Assembly: GCA_029001845.1 (NCBI GenBank)
Contig: JAREWP010000062.1
Span: 1-64,000, forward strand
Source: Candidatus Magnetocorallium paracelense
Lineage (GTDB): Bacteria > Nitrospirota > Thermodesulfovibrionia > Thermodesulfovibrionales > Magnetobacteriaceae
Length of the DNA: 64,000 nt
Direction: 5' to 3'
A program made the position numbers and the translations under genes. Shown here one piece after another: positions 45,258-53,931 of the stretch. Every line of letters begins with the position of its first letter. Positions within the stretch are counted from its first letter, which is position 1. The notes under the pieces were generated by a model, which was not told the origin of the DNA, ran no database searches, and saw nothing but the letters and a program-made list of their open reading frames with translations.

Positions 45258-45300
45258 AGCGTGAAGGGAAGAGCACAACCGTAACAATAACTCTTCTTTT
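45258..45300 (+). pseudogene. Relic of a histidine kinase 3' end
   Basis: The stretch matches the end of the CNB-histidine kinase gene (44220-44262): it reads Glu-Gly-Lys-Ser-Thr-Thr-Val-Thr-Ile-Thr-Leu-Leu against Glu-Gly-Lys-Ser-Thr-Thr-Val-Thr-Leu-Thr-Leu-Pro. An upstream base is missing (AGCGTGAAGGG for AGCGTAGAAGGG), so the frame is broken. It looks like the remains of a duplication around the Rpn gene. Confidence 0.5.
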
Positions 45301-45474
45301 ACACCGCCTTCTTTCTAATAAATTTTATCCTTACTACATTGGTAACAACCTCATTTTTTGACATCTCCCGCTCTTTTCTGGTAGAGTATTTTTATATTCT
45401 TAAGCAGATTTACAAAACCGTAAGGGAATAAAGTTTAGACATAAACCGTGAAAAACGTGGGTTATTTTCTACCT

Positions 45475-45644
45475 AAATCTGACAATTGGATCGAGGAGCG
45501 AGGGTGTAAAAGCAAGTACTTAGGCAAGTAAGCAAGCCAATTCAGAGCAGGTGTAGCAGAGCTGCGCCAAACACTTGATCGGTGAAGCCTGACGCACCAT
45601 AAGTGCTTGATTTTACAGCCGAATCCCGATCTATTTTCAGATTT
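45475..45644. repeat. Unique 170-base foldback
   Basis: The left arm (AAATCTGACAATTGGATCGA ... TGTAAAAGCAAGTACTTAGG) and right arm (CATAAGTGCTTGATTTTACA ... TCGATCTATTTTCAGATTT-like) are imperfect inverses across ~50 bases each. Only this copy was found. The right end abuts repeat family F. Confidence 0.55.
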
Positions 45645-45822
45645 AGTCGCTTATAAGTAAAATTCTGCGCAAAAAAGCACCAATGTTTAAAAACAGAACA
45701 CAGATTGCACTGAATAGAAGGGATTACACAGATTTTTTTATTTTTCTTAATCTGTGCAATTTTATAAATCTGTCTAATCTGTGTTCTGTCTTTTTTTTGG
45801 TTCCGGCTATGCCGGGTTAGGT
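45643..45822 (+). repeat. Repeat family F, copy 1
   Basis: TTAGTCGCTTATAAGTAAAATT ... GCAAAAAAGCACCAATG at the left, a nested CACAGATT...AATCTGTG inverted repeat in the middle, and TTGGTTCCGGCTATGCCGGGTTA at the right. Related copies are at 52480-52680 and 61507-61665. No gene is seen between 45,147 and 45,930. Confidence 0.65.
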
Positions 45823-45930
45823 TCTATTTAAAAGTCTCAATAATATTATCGGAAATTAGTAAACCGGCTCCCGTACACCGACCAGGGGATAGTTGTTAAA
45901 TATACAAATATTGACAGAGGTGAGTTGAAT

Positions 45931-47157
45931 ATGAATGACGAATCAAGATATAAAATTTCTCATATGGGAGATTCATTTGCAAATACCTTAGAGAAGACTT
46001 TCACAACTAATAACACGCCTGCCGAACAGGCTCGATTTTCATTATCCGGTTTTTTGGAATCCCTCATTTCCATAGGAGAATTTATTTTCACGGCAGTAAA
46101 AATTTCCACAACAGGTATTTACGGTTTTTTAGAGAATACAGCGGAAGTTATTTCATTATCGACTAAAATTCTTGCTCTTGAGTCGGATAAAGATCAGGCA
46201 GAAAGGAGTATAGGTCAAAAGATAGTCGAATTATCCAGAAAAACGATAAACTCGAATGTCTACGGTAACGAAGAGTTAACCTATCTCATGGATGAACACA
46301 GACTTATAGCCAGGAAAATATCTACTCTCACAATGAAAAGAGAGGGTATTCTGCAATTTTTGGCAGGCAAGTACAAAGCGATGAAGAGTCGCCTGAGAGA
46401 CCTGACTGAAAAGGGCTTTGAAGAAGACAAAAAGAGCTCCCCAGCCGAAAGGGATAAACCTGCTTTACAGGTTAAACCAATACAACCAATATATGGCAAC
46501 TTTAAAAAAGAGGACTCTGTTTTACCGGAAGATAAAAAGTCTGAACAGGAAAAGCCCGAGGTTGACAGGCAAAAAGACGAATTTATTGCCAAAGCCCCTG
46601 AACCGGAGGCGCCTGCTGAAAGGAAGTCAATCGATAACGATTCACCTGATAGCGATTCTCTTCAGGAGCAGTTAAAGACAGAAGACTCTTCTCTGTCGGA
46701 AGAGAGGAAGCCATTATGGGAAATACCTGAAGCTGACAGGCAAAAAGACGAATTTATCGCCAATGTTCCTGAATCGGAGGCGCCTGCAGAAAAGAAGTCA
46801 ATCGATAACGATTCACCTGATAGCGATTCTCCTCAGGAGCAGAAGGAGATACAGGAAGATGAATACAGATTTAAATTAAATATTGATGATTACGACGATA
46901 TTATCGATGATGAAGATTCATCTGAAAAGATAGATTCTCTTTTAGAGGACGAGACCTCCAGGCTGTCGATTCTGAACTCGGCTGAAGATAACGCATCGAA
47001 ACAACCCATCGGACGACATCATGACGAGACCAATTCTCCTCTTGAAACTTCCATTGAAGACACTTTCAAACTTTCCGCGAGACCTCCGGCCGAGGGTGAA
47101 ACAGAGGAACAATCCGATTTAAGAAAGGTATTACATGAGTCCATCGGTGATCACTAA
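45931..47157 (+). CDS. Acidic low-complexity repeat protein of signalling locus
   Basis: 408 residues from the ATG at 45931, which GGTGAG six bases upstream supports over the TTG at 45925. The N-terminal ~165 residues are helical (FLESLISIGEFIFTAVKIS, TLTMKREGILQFLAGKYKAM), followed by a long disordered Pro-, Glu-, Ser- and Asp-rich tail. In the tail a 57-residue unit is repeated twice (DRQKDEFIAKAPEPEAPAER and DRQKDEFIANVPESEAPAEK), a 171-base tandem duplication in DNA at ~46507-46846. No family recognised. The many Ser/Thr in acidic context and the kinase and FHA genes downstream make it a candidate substrate, which is an inference. Confidence 0.75.
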   Translation: MNDESRYKISHMGDSFANTLEKTFTTNNTPAEQARFSLSGFLESLISIGEFIFTAVKISTTGIYGFLENTAEVISLSTKILALESDKDQAERSIGQKIVELSRKTINSNVYGNEELTYLMDEHRLIARKISTLTMKREGILQFLAGKYKAMKSRLRDLTEKGFEEDKKSSPAERDKPALQVKPIQPIYGNFKKEDSVLPEDKKSEQEKPEVDRQKDEFIAKAPEPEAPAERKSIDNDSPDSDSLQEQLKTEDSSLSEERKPLWEIPEADRQKDEFIANVPESEAPAEKKSIDNDSPDSDSPQEQKEIQEDEYRFKLNIDDYDDIIDDEDSSEKIDSLLEDETSRLSILNSAEDNASKQPIGRHHDETNSPLETSIEDTFKLSARPPAEGETEEQSDLRKVLHESIGDH

Positions 47158-47167
47158 AGAAAGAAGT

Positions 47168-47335
47168 AACCGTTTACAGAGATCCGGGTTCGGTGGTCTG
47201 TTTAAAGAGATTTGTCCTATTTTTCATTGTAAGAACTCCCAAAAGGGTGGAAACGCCAATTATGCTCATGAAATTCAACAAAAAAGTCCCTTTTACCTTC
47301 AACTTACCTCTGACCTCAGATCACTGTGAACAGTA
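47168..47335 (+). repeat. Repeat family E, copy 2
   Basis: Copy of the element at 19968-20146: GGTCTGTTTAAAGAGATTTG, AAGAACTCCCAAAAGGGTGG, CAATTATGCTCATGAAATTC and ACCTCTGACCTCAGATCAC. It fills most of the space between the repeat protein and cyclase genes. Confidence 0.7.
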
Positions 47336-47426
47336 GAATGAAACAAAAGCATTGGCAGACAGCATTGTATGTTTCATACAAAGATACAACAGATAAACAT
47401 AATGAAGTTTCCGGTTTTGCATATCA

Positions 47427-49037
47427 ATGAATCCTGACAACAAAAGTAACGATTTTTCAGAAAGCATGAGTCTGGAAAAAATACTGGAAGAGCGGGAGCG
47501 CCTTGAGAATATTCTCAAGAAGAAATTTATTAAAAAAATTACTGTAATGTTCACCGATCTGAAGGACTCGATCTCCTTTTCCGAAAACAACAGCGATATC
47601 ACCACACGCACGCTTTTGAAGTATCATAATGAGATTTTATTTTCAATAATTCAAAAAAACAACGGTGTTCTCGTTAAGACCATGGGAGACGGAACGCTCT
47701 CTTACTTTGAAGAAGTTACCGACGCTTTGTATGCCTGCATTGATATACAGCGAAGCTTCGATGAATTCAACAAAACCAACAAAGCGGAAAATCCCATGCT
47801 TGTACGCATCGGATTACACACCGGAGAGGTGATAGTAGAGAAGAACGATATATTCGGTGATGTTGTCAATATGGCAAGCCGCTTTGAAAATACAGCCGAA
47901 GCAGGAGAAATCTGTTTTTCGGAAGATACTTATAACGACATAAAGGATAATAGTGAGTTCTCCTGTATCTTTAAAAAAACCTCCGTTATAAAAGGCAGGA
48001 AAGAGGTTTATAAAATATATAAGCTTCTATGGAAGGAAGAAGAGATCGACAAATGCAGGAGAGGCGGTACTCCTTCAACGATTCCCTTACTAATACAATC
48101 GGTAAAAGATCAACCCAGAGAGATTTTACTTTTGTCCGGTCGGGAGACAGTTATCGGAAATTCGAATGAGTGCGGTATTGTGATAAATGGGAAAAGTGTC
48201 TCGAAGAGGGAAGCAAAGATATTTGAAAAAGAGGGAGATTATATAATAGAGAATATAGAAGGCGCAGCGGAACTCTATGTAAACGGTAAAAAAACGATGC
48301 GTCAGGAATTAAGAAACGGCGACGATATAATTATAGGAGACTTCTGCTTTACTTTTGTGCAAAACAATGATGCCGCCCTGTCCCCTGAAATTCGCTTATC
48401 CCGTGGGAAAGAAAATAAAGATTGTAATGAGCGGCAAAAAGCAGAGGATAGCCCGGAGACAAAAGAGATATTGAGGAAGGCCGGTCTACTGGAAAAAAAC
48501 AATGAGCTTATCGAGCTCTTTTTCTATTGTCTCGCAAACAAGGCCCCCCTGGCGCCTGTTTATCTTATGCTTACTTCTCACCTGGAAAAATTCGGCAGAA
48601 TCAATACCCGATTTAACGGCGAAGAAAAGATATGGTATTTTAAAGAGTCCCTAATTCTTGGAAGAATCAAGGAGGCGGATCACTATATTTCAAATAAGGC
48701 CATTTCCCGCGTACCATTTCATATCGGCTTTAAAGGCGGCTTGAGCTACATCCGTATGGACTGTAGCGATTCAGTGAATTATGAACCGGTGGAGATCGTA
48801 AAATCAGGTATTAAGGAAATGCTGAAACCCGGTGTCGATTACCCCCTTGATAAGCGCGGGTTGATTATATTTTCGACCTGCTTTCCTCTGGAGTACGAAG
48901 TATATGAAAACATCTTCCTTTTCCTCAGATTCCTGCACCCCGGAGACTGTCTCAGAAAAAAATACAATATCGAATTACATCAGGTATGGAGTGATTTTGA
49001 GCTTGAAACAAGAAGCGGGATTGTTATAGGGAAATAA
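47427..49037 (+). CDS. Class III adenylate cyclase with FHA domains
   Basis: 536 residues. The cyclase domain (~36-200) has both metal aspartates (D44 in MFTDLKDS, D88 in KTMGDGT), the adenine-selecting pair K84 and D141 (NDIFGD), and the transition-state residues N148 and R152 (VVNMASRF), so it should be active and make cAMP. A canonical FHA domain follows (~230-305, ETVIGNSNECGIVINGKSVSKREA). A second, weaker FHA-like domain lies at ~410-500 (LILGRIKEADHYISNKAISRVPFHIGF). FHA domains bind phosphothreonine, fitting control by the Ser/Thr kinase encoded next. The start has no strong ribosome site. Confidence 0.92.
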   Translation: MNPDNKSNDFSESMSLEKILEERERLENILKKKFIKKITVMFTDLKDSISFSENNSDITTRTLLKYHNEILFSIIQKNNGVLVKTMGDGTLSYFEEVTDALYACIDIQRSFDEFNKTNKAENPMLVRIGLHTGEVIVEKNDIFGDVVNMASRFENTAEAGEICFSEDTYNDIKDNSEFSCIFKKTSVIKGRKEVYKIYKLLWKEEEIDKCRRGGTPSTIPLLIQSVKDQPREILLLSGRETVIGNSNECGIVINGKSVSKREAKIFEKEGDYIIENIEGAAELYVNGKKTMRQELRNGDDIIIGDFCFTFVQNNDAALSPEIRLSRGKENKDCNERQKAEDSPETKEILRKAGLLEKNNELIELFFYCLANKAPLAPVYLMLTSHLEKFGRINTRFNGEEKIWYFKESLILGRIKEADHYISNKAISRVPFHIGFKGGLSYIRMDCSDSVNYEPVEIVKSGIKEMLKPGVDYPLDKRGLIIFSTCFPLEYEVYENIFLFLRFLHPGDCLRKKYNIELHQVWSDFELETRSGIVIGK

Positions 49038-49224
49038 TTCGACTCATATTTATTGCTATATTTTTTAGCAGGATTAAGTAAGATGAAATTATATTCCTTT
49101 TTCTCTCTATAATGGAATTTATCCTGCTGATTATTTTTCGCCTGCTCCGAAAATTAGCCCTGAGAGATCACGTTTATCCTGTAATCCTGTCTAAATAGTT
49201 ACATTTTCTAAATAGATAATATTT

Positions 49225-51714
49225 ATGAAATCCAATCTAAGCAAGCCAAAACTCATCCATTCGATATTAGGGCTTTTATTAACGGCCCTGGTTGTTGCCG
49301 CCTTTCTGACAAAATGGTATCCCACCGAATTTTTAGAGTATAAAACCTATGATTTAAGATCCTCTGTTCTAAGAGGTAGCAAACAATCGCCTGTGGTCAT
49401 AGTGTCTGTCGATGACGATATGATAAGGAGGCTTGGTTCGTCACAACAACGCTCTTATTTGGCAAAGGCTATTGATTTTCTCTCTAATCAGGGCGCGGCA
49501 TACATCGCTATCGATATATTTCCCCCGGATTATAAAAAAAGCAATGAATTACTTCTGATTGAACATCTTAAGGAGATATTCAATCGTAAGAAGCTTGTTT
49601 ATAAAGAAGCCGTTCTGTCGAAAATCAATGAAATACTGGAAAGAGAGGGGAAGGGGTACGACAGTAACGCGATACTCTCTTACGCCTTTAAAAACGCCGG
49701 AAACGTAATCTTACCAATTTTCTTTACAACAGTCGCCGATAAAAAGATCGTCAACGAAAAAGCAGCGGACTATATGATCACTGCATCAAAAGAGAGTGAC
49801 GGTATATCCGTGGGAACAGAGGCGGAGTATGCTTTGACATGGCCCCCTGAATTTTCAAAAGATGCTCTCTCCCTGGGGCATATAAACCTTTTTCCCGATC
49901 AAGACGGTGTTTTAAGAAAGGAGACTCTCCTTATAAATTACAAAGACCGCCATTACCCCTCCCTTGCGCTGCAGCTGGCTCTCAGGTATATGCAAGAGAA
50001 GTTACAGAGCCTCACAACAGCGGATGGAATAAAATTCGACAATCTCTATATACCTGATAAGGAGATGCTGATAAATTTCAAATCGCAAAAAGAGGAATTT
50101 CCGATCTACTCTTTGGACAAGATCATTGAAGGCCAGATACCTTCGGATATCTTTAAAGACAAAATTGTTTTAATCGGTCTGACAGGACAAAACAGCAGGC
50201 ATATGTACAGGACATCGGCCGGCGCGGACTTGTCTGCCATAGAAATAACGGCTTCCGCACTGGAGAACATAATTAACCAAAGTTATATAACCAGACCTCC
50301 TTTGGCATGGAAGTTCGATCTTTCCGCTCTGATACTGTTCGGAATTCTTGTTTCCTTTATTATGCCTGTACTGAGACCGGCGATCGTTATTGTACTGTCG
50401 ATTTTACTGATCCTTGCCTGGAATAGTGTCGCACTCTTTCTCTTTATATACCACGGAGTCTGGCTAAAAATCGTTTATGTGACAACCATACTCTTTTTAG
50501 GCGCCCAAGTCAGTTGTATAAGAGAGGGGAAAACGTCCTTTGAAAAGAGAGAGATTAATAAAATTACGGGACTCTCCTATCAGAAACAGGGAAGGCTCGA
50601 TATGGCCCTTAAAAAATTTATGCACTGTCCTGTAGAGGATAACTCCGTGAAGGACCTGCTTTACAACCTGGGACAAGATTACGAGAAAGAAAAACTCTAT
50701 AACAAATCCATCTCCATATATGAACATATCTTAAAAGCCGGCCCATACAGGGAGCTCAAAGAGAGGGTGGAGGCATTTAAAAAAGGAGAATTCAGCTTTA
50801 AAAGTGATAGAGAGATATCGGAATTGGGCAGATATTCCATAGTCAGAGAGTTGGGCAGAGGGGCAATGGGTGTCGTCTACCTTGCCAGCGATCCGAAAAT
50901 TAACCGACCCGTGGCGATTAAGACAATACTCTATGAAAATCTATCTGAAGATGAAGTCGATGAGATGAAGAGAAGATTTTATAAAGAAGCCGAGGCAGCG
51001 GGAAAGCTCTCACACCCCAACATTGTAAGCGTATACGATATTGGTGAAGAACATAACATGAGCTTTATTGCCATGGAGTATCTGGAAGGTACGGATCTTA
51101 AGCAATATGTCAAAAAAGACAATCTCATGACACTCAGCCAGATTCTGAAAGTCATAATTTCCGTTGCTAATGCCTTAGATTTTGCCAATAAGAATGGTAT
51201 TGTTCACCGGGATATAAAGCCGGCAAATATTATTTTGATGAACAACAATGAGATCAAAGTCGCGGATTTCGGTATTGCCAGGATAGCAGAATCCCAGGGC
51301 GACGTAACTTCCCGTGATTACGGAACACCGAGTTATATGTCACCTGAACAGATCAGATTCTCGAAATCGGACGGCAGATCGGATATCTATTCCCTTGGAA
51401 TCATATTTTACGAGCTGATAACAGGGGAAAAGCCCTTTAAGGGCGATAACATATCCGGCCTGATGTATAACATAACGACAGGTAACTGCCACTCCGTAAA
51501 GGAGATCCGGCCCAAAGTACCTGATTGTATTTCAACGATTATTTCCAAAATGATGGCTCTTAGTCCTGACGAACGTTACCAAAGAGGAAGAGAAGTCGTA
51601 AAAGCCATACTGCAATGCAAGAAGACACTGTTAAAATTTAGTTTTAGTATCTATTCACAGGGATCTGAGGTCAGAGGTACGTTGAAAGACAAAGAGTGTT
51701 TTAATGTTTTTTAA
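49225..51714 (+). CDS. CHASE2-TPR-Ser/Thr protein kinase
   Basis: 829 residues. A membrane helix (~12-30) and an extracytoplasmic CHASE2 sensor (~35-345, VVIVSVDDDMIRRLG, AAYIAIDIFPPD, IVLIGLTGQ) are followed by about three membrane helices (~362-435), a TPR-like segment (~445-520, LSYQKQGRLDMALKKF) and a Hanks kinase domain (~533-800): LGRGAMGVVYLA, VAIKTI, HRDIKPANI, ADFGIARI and GTPSYMSPEQ are all intact. The order is unusual in that the kinase is C-terminal after the sensor. The last ~22 residues (from SIYSQGSEV) lie in a fragment of repeat E and are probably an acquired tail. Confidence 0.93.
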   Translation: MKSNLSKPKLIHSILGLLLTALVVAAFLTKWYPTEFLEYKTYDLRSSVLRGSKQSPVVIVSVDDDMIRRLGSSQQRSYLAKAIDFLSNQGAAYIAIDIFPPDYKKSNELLLIEHLKEIFNRKKLVYKEAVLSKINEILEREGKGYDSNAILSYAFKNAGNVILPIFFTTVADKKIVNEKAADYMITASKESDGISVGTEAEYALTWPPEFSKDALSLGHINLFPDQDGVLRKETLLINYKDRHYPSLALQLALRYMQEKLQSLTTADGIKFDNLYIPDKEMLINFKSQKEEFPIYSLDKIIEGQIPSDIFKDKIVLIGLTGQNSRHMYRTSAGADLSAIEITASALENIINQSYITRPPLAWKFDLSALILFGILVSFIMPVLRPAIVIVLSILLILAWNSVALFLFIYHGVWLKIVYVTTILFLGAQVSCIREGKTSFEKREINKITGLSYQKQGRLDMALKKFMHCPVEDNSVKDLLYNLGQDYEKEKLYNKSISIYEHILKAGPYRELKERVEAFKKGEFSFKSDREISELGRYSIVRELGRGAMGVVYLASDPKINRPVAIKTILYENLSEDEVDEMKRRFYKEAEAAGKLSHPNIVSVYDIGEEHNMSFIAMEYLEGTDLKQYVKKDNLMTLSQILKVIISVANALDFANKNGIVHRDIKPANIILMNNNEIKVADFGIARIAESQGDVTSRDYGTPSYMSPEQIRFSKSDGRSDIYSLGIIFYELITGEKPFKGDNISGLMYNITTGNCHSVKEIRPKVPDCISTIISKMMALSPDERYQRGREVVKAILQCKKTLLKFSFSIYSQGSEVRGTLKDKECFNVF
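51651..51705 (-). repeat. Repeat family E fragment inside the kinase gene end
   Basis: CTATTCACAGGGATCTGAGGTCAGAGGTACGTTGAAAG, as split here by its parts TATTCACAG, GATCTGAGGTCAGAGGTA and GTTGAAAG, matches the reverse complement of the right ends at 20120-20146 and 47300-47335. It supplies the final codons and stop of the CHASE2-kinase gene. Confidence 0.65.
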
Positions 51715-51868
51715 AGGAGAGTTGTCAGCAGTTAAAAGCACTACGGGCAGGGAAACAATAATAAAATCATTCCACCCGGGAACCCCGGTTTAAAAAAACG
51801 AATCCTACTATTATATAATGAATTCAAGTGAAGAATGAAAATTCCTATGTAATGACAATAAACGCACT

Positions 51869-52342
51869 CTACTTCTCTAATTCAAGAATCGTTCTAAAAG
51901 GCTCGGGGATATCTTCCTTATTCAAAACGACAGGACATTTAAGACAGTTTTTCGCTGTGGGCTTTTCATTGCAAGTCAGGCACTCATTAACCAGAGCCTC
52001 TGTTTTCCGGATTTCCCTCTCCGCTTGACTCAATCTCCTTTGTCGATCCTGAATTTTTTCATGAGTTGACGATAGCTTACCAAGTACTCTCTCAGCAGCG
52101 TCTTTTCCTCTCTTATTTTCTTTCCGGATAGTTAATATCGCTTTAATATCCTCAAGAGATAGTCCTAAATCCTTCATGCTTTGAATGAATTGAATCTTTT
52201 CAACCATGCTCTCAGTAAACAATCGGAAGCTTCCCTCCGTTCTGCCTGAAGGCTTTATCAAACCGATCTCTTCATAATATCGAACCGTTCTTTGACTAAC
52301 TCCCGCTTTTTTAGAAATTTCACCAATTTTAAAAGTTTTCAT
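51869..52342 (-). CDS. MerR-family transcriptional regulator
   Basis: 157 residues. An N-terminal winged helix (KIGEISKKAGVSQRTVRYYEEIGLIKP) and the second MerR helix region (IQSMKDLGLSLEDIKAIL) are followed by a coiled-coil dimerisation helix and a C-terminal cluster of four cysteines (NECLTC, NCLKC) that may bind metal or a thiol-reactive ligand. MerR proteins activate promoters with over-long spacers; no such promoter was identified nearby. No metal-resistance gene is adjacent, so its target is not evident. Confidence 0.92.
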   Translation of the reverse strand: MKTFKIGEISKKAGVSQRTVRYYEEIGLIKPSGRTEGSFRLFTESMVEKIQFIQSMKDLGLSLEDIKAILTIRKENKRGKDAAERVLGKLSSTHEKIQDRQRRLSQAEREIRKTEALVNECLTCNEKPTAKNCLKCPVVLNKEDIPEPFRTILELEK

Positions 52343-52479
52343 AAATCTAATATATCATTACTTAAACGTAAATGTCAATTTGACCTTTAGGTTCTTGTTT
52401 ATATAAGTTTAACCTGAGCCGGGAAATCGGTCACCAAAAAGTTATTCGTTACGTTTTAATGACATATGACATTCATAAA

Positions 52480-52680
52480 TATTGGTGCTTTTTTGAACAC
52501 AAATTTATTTATAAGCGACTAAAACACAGTTAACGATCAGATGTGAGCTTAATTTTTTTAAATTATCCGGTAAAAGCCAATTTATGTTTATTTTTTGTGA
52601 TGTTGAGAACTTTGAGTAATTTAAGGTAAAATCTTTTTTACAACGTTCTGTCTTTTTTGGCGCCGGCTATGCCGAGTTAT
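52480..52680. repeat. Repeat family F, copy 2 (rearranged)
   Basis: The left part (TTGGTGCTTTTTTGAACAC ... TTATAAGCGACTAAA, 52490-52523) is in reverse orientation relative to 45643, while the right part (GTTCTGTCTTTTTTGGCGCC, GGCTATGCCGAGTTA, 52646-52680) is direct. The two ends may therefore be separate units or one was inverted. It ends just before the phosphorylase gene. Nothing else is seen in 52,343-52,705. Confidence 0.55.
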
Positions 52681-52705
52681 AATAATACAAAATGGAGGTG
52701 CTGCT

Positions 52706-53488
52706 GTGATCGGAATTATTGGAGGAAGCGGCGTTTATAATATAAAGGGAATAGAATTTTTAAGAGATATCACCTTCGATACGCCATATGGGGCGCCATC
52801 AGACTCTTTTATGCAGTTTCGAATCTCAGGAACTGATGTGATTTTTCTGGCGAGACATGGTTCTACACACAGCTTGCCTCCCCACAAGATCAACTACCGA
52901 GCAAATATCTGGGGGCTTAGAGAGTTGGGCGTTAAAAGAATTGTAGCAACCGGTGCCGTAGGCGGCATTAATATGGAATGTAAGCCCGGAGATTTAGTGA
53001 TTGTCGATCAAATTATCAACATGGCTCATGGCAGGGCGTCCACTTTTTACGATAAAAAGGGAGATGTTACACATATAGACTTTACAAACCCTTACTGCCG
53101 GGAGTTGAGACTTCATCTGATAGAATCCGCCGAAAAGCTGAACTTACCGGTACACAGAAACGGTACATACATTTGTACGCCGGGGCCGAGGCTGGAAACA
53201 AAGGCGGAAATTAATTACTATTCGATTATAGGCGCCGATGTGGTCGGAATGACCGGGATGCCGGAAGCCTGCCTGGCAAGAGAGTTGGAAATTTGCTATA
53301 CCACAATCGCCGCAGTAACCAACTACGCAGCAGGGATCGGTAAAACACCGCTTACGGCCAGGGAGGTAATAAACACGATGGGAGAAACTCAGGAAAAACT
53401 GAACACTCTGATTTCAAAGGCAGTTCAGGCAATACCGGCGCCTTCGGAATGCGAATGCAGGACAGCCTTGAGAGATGCGAAGGTTTAA
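52706..53488 (+). CDS. MTAP/PNP-family nucleoside phosphorylase
   Basis: 260 residues of the trimeric purine nucleoside phosphorylase family. Phosphate site: IGGSGVYNI and ARHGSTHSLPPHKINYRANI; ribose and base site: ATGAVGGIN and GMTGMPEACLARE. The residue that recognises the purine 6-position is N206 in AAVTNYAAG, where methylthioadenosine phosphorylases have aspartate. This points to a 6-oxopurine substrate such as methylthioinosine, guanosine or inosine. GTG start, with GGAGGTG six bases upstream. Role: purine or methylthio-nucleoside salvage. Confidence 0.92.
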   Translation: MIGIIGGSGVYNIKGIEFLRDITFDTPYGAPSDSFMQFRISGTDVIFLARHGSTHSLPPHKINYRANIWGLRELGVKRIVATGAVGGINMECKPGDLVIVDQIINMAHGRASTFYDKKGDVTHIDFTNPYCRELRLHLIESAEKLNLPVHRNGTYICTPGPRLETKAEINYYSIIGADVVGMTGMPEACLARELEICYTTIAAVTNYAAGIGKTPLTAREVINTMGETQEKLNTLISKAVQAIPAPSECECRTALRDAKV

Positions 53489-53514
53489 GCCACTCGACGG
53501 ATATCTACTGACTG

Positions 53515-53895
53515 TCAACTGAATATTTCTTCAATTTTCCTGGCGAATGTTTCCAACGTCAATGGTTTGGCTATATAACTTGTAACTCCGCTCTTTATTG
53601 CTTTTAATACGGAATCCTCTGTTGCTTCCGAGGTAATCATAAGAAATGGAATATCTTTAAATTTTTTTGTCTTGCGTACTTTCTCCAACAACTCTATACC
53701 TGTCATTACAGGCATATTCCAGTCGGAAATGATGAAGTCCACTTTAAGGATATTAAGGGTTGCCCATGCATTCATGCCGTTTTCGGCAATTTCCACATTT
53801 TCATACCCTATCCTTTTTAAAAGACCTTTGATAATACGCAACATAGGCGACTGATCGTCGACTATAAGTATTTTTATGTCTTGTGGTGGTAACAA
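53515..53895 (-). CDS. CheY-like single-domain response regulator
   Basis: 126 residues, receiver domain only: acidic pair in IVDDQS (13-14), phospho-acceptor D58 in FIISDWNMPVMTG, LMITSEA and K110 in YIAKPL. It resembles CheY closely. The start is TTG, with AAGGAG seven bases upstream; no ATG fits. A repeat A element separates it from the histidine kinase gene upstream on the same strand, its most likely partner. No flagellar or chemotaxis genes are in the window. Confidence 0.93.
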   Translation of the reverse strand: MLPPQDIKILIVDDQSPMLRIIKGLLKRIGYENVEIAENGMNAWATLNILKVDFIISDWNMPVMTGIELLEKVRKTKKFKDIPFLMITSEATEDSVLKAIKSGVTSYIAKPLTLETFARKIEEIFS

Positions 53896-53931
53896 TATCT
53901 TACTCCTTCTTATAGAACTCTATTAGTTATC

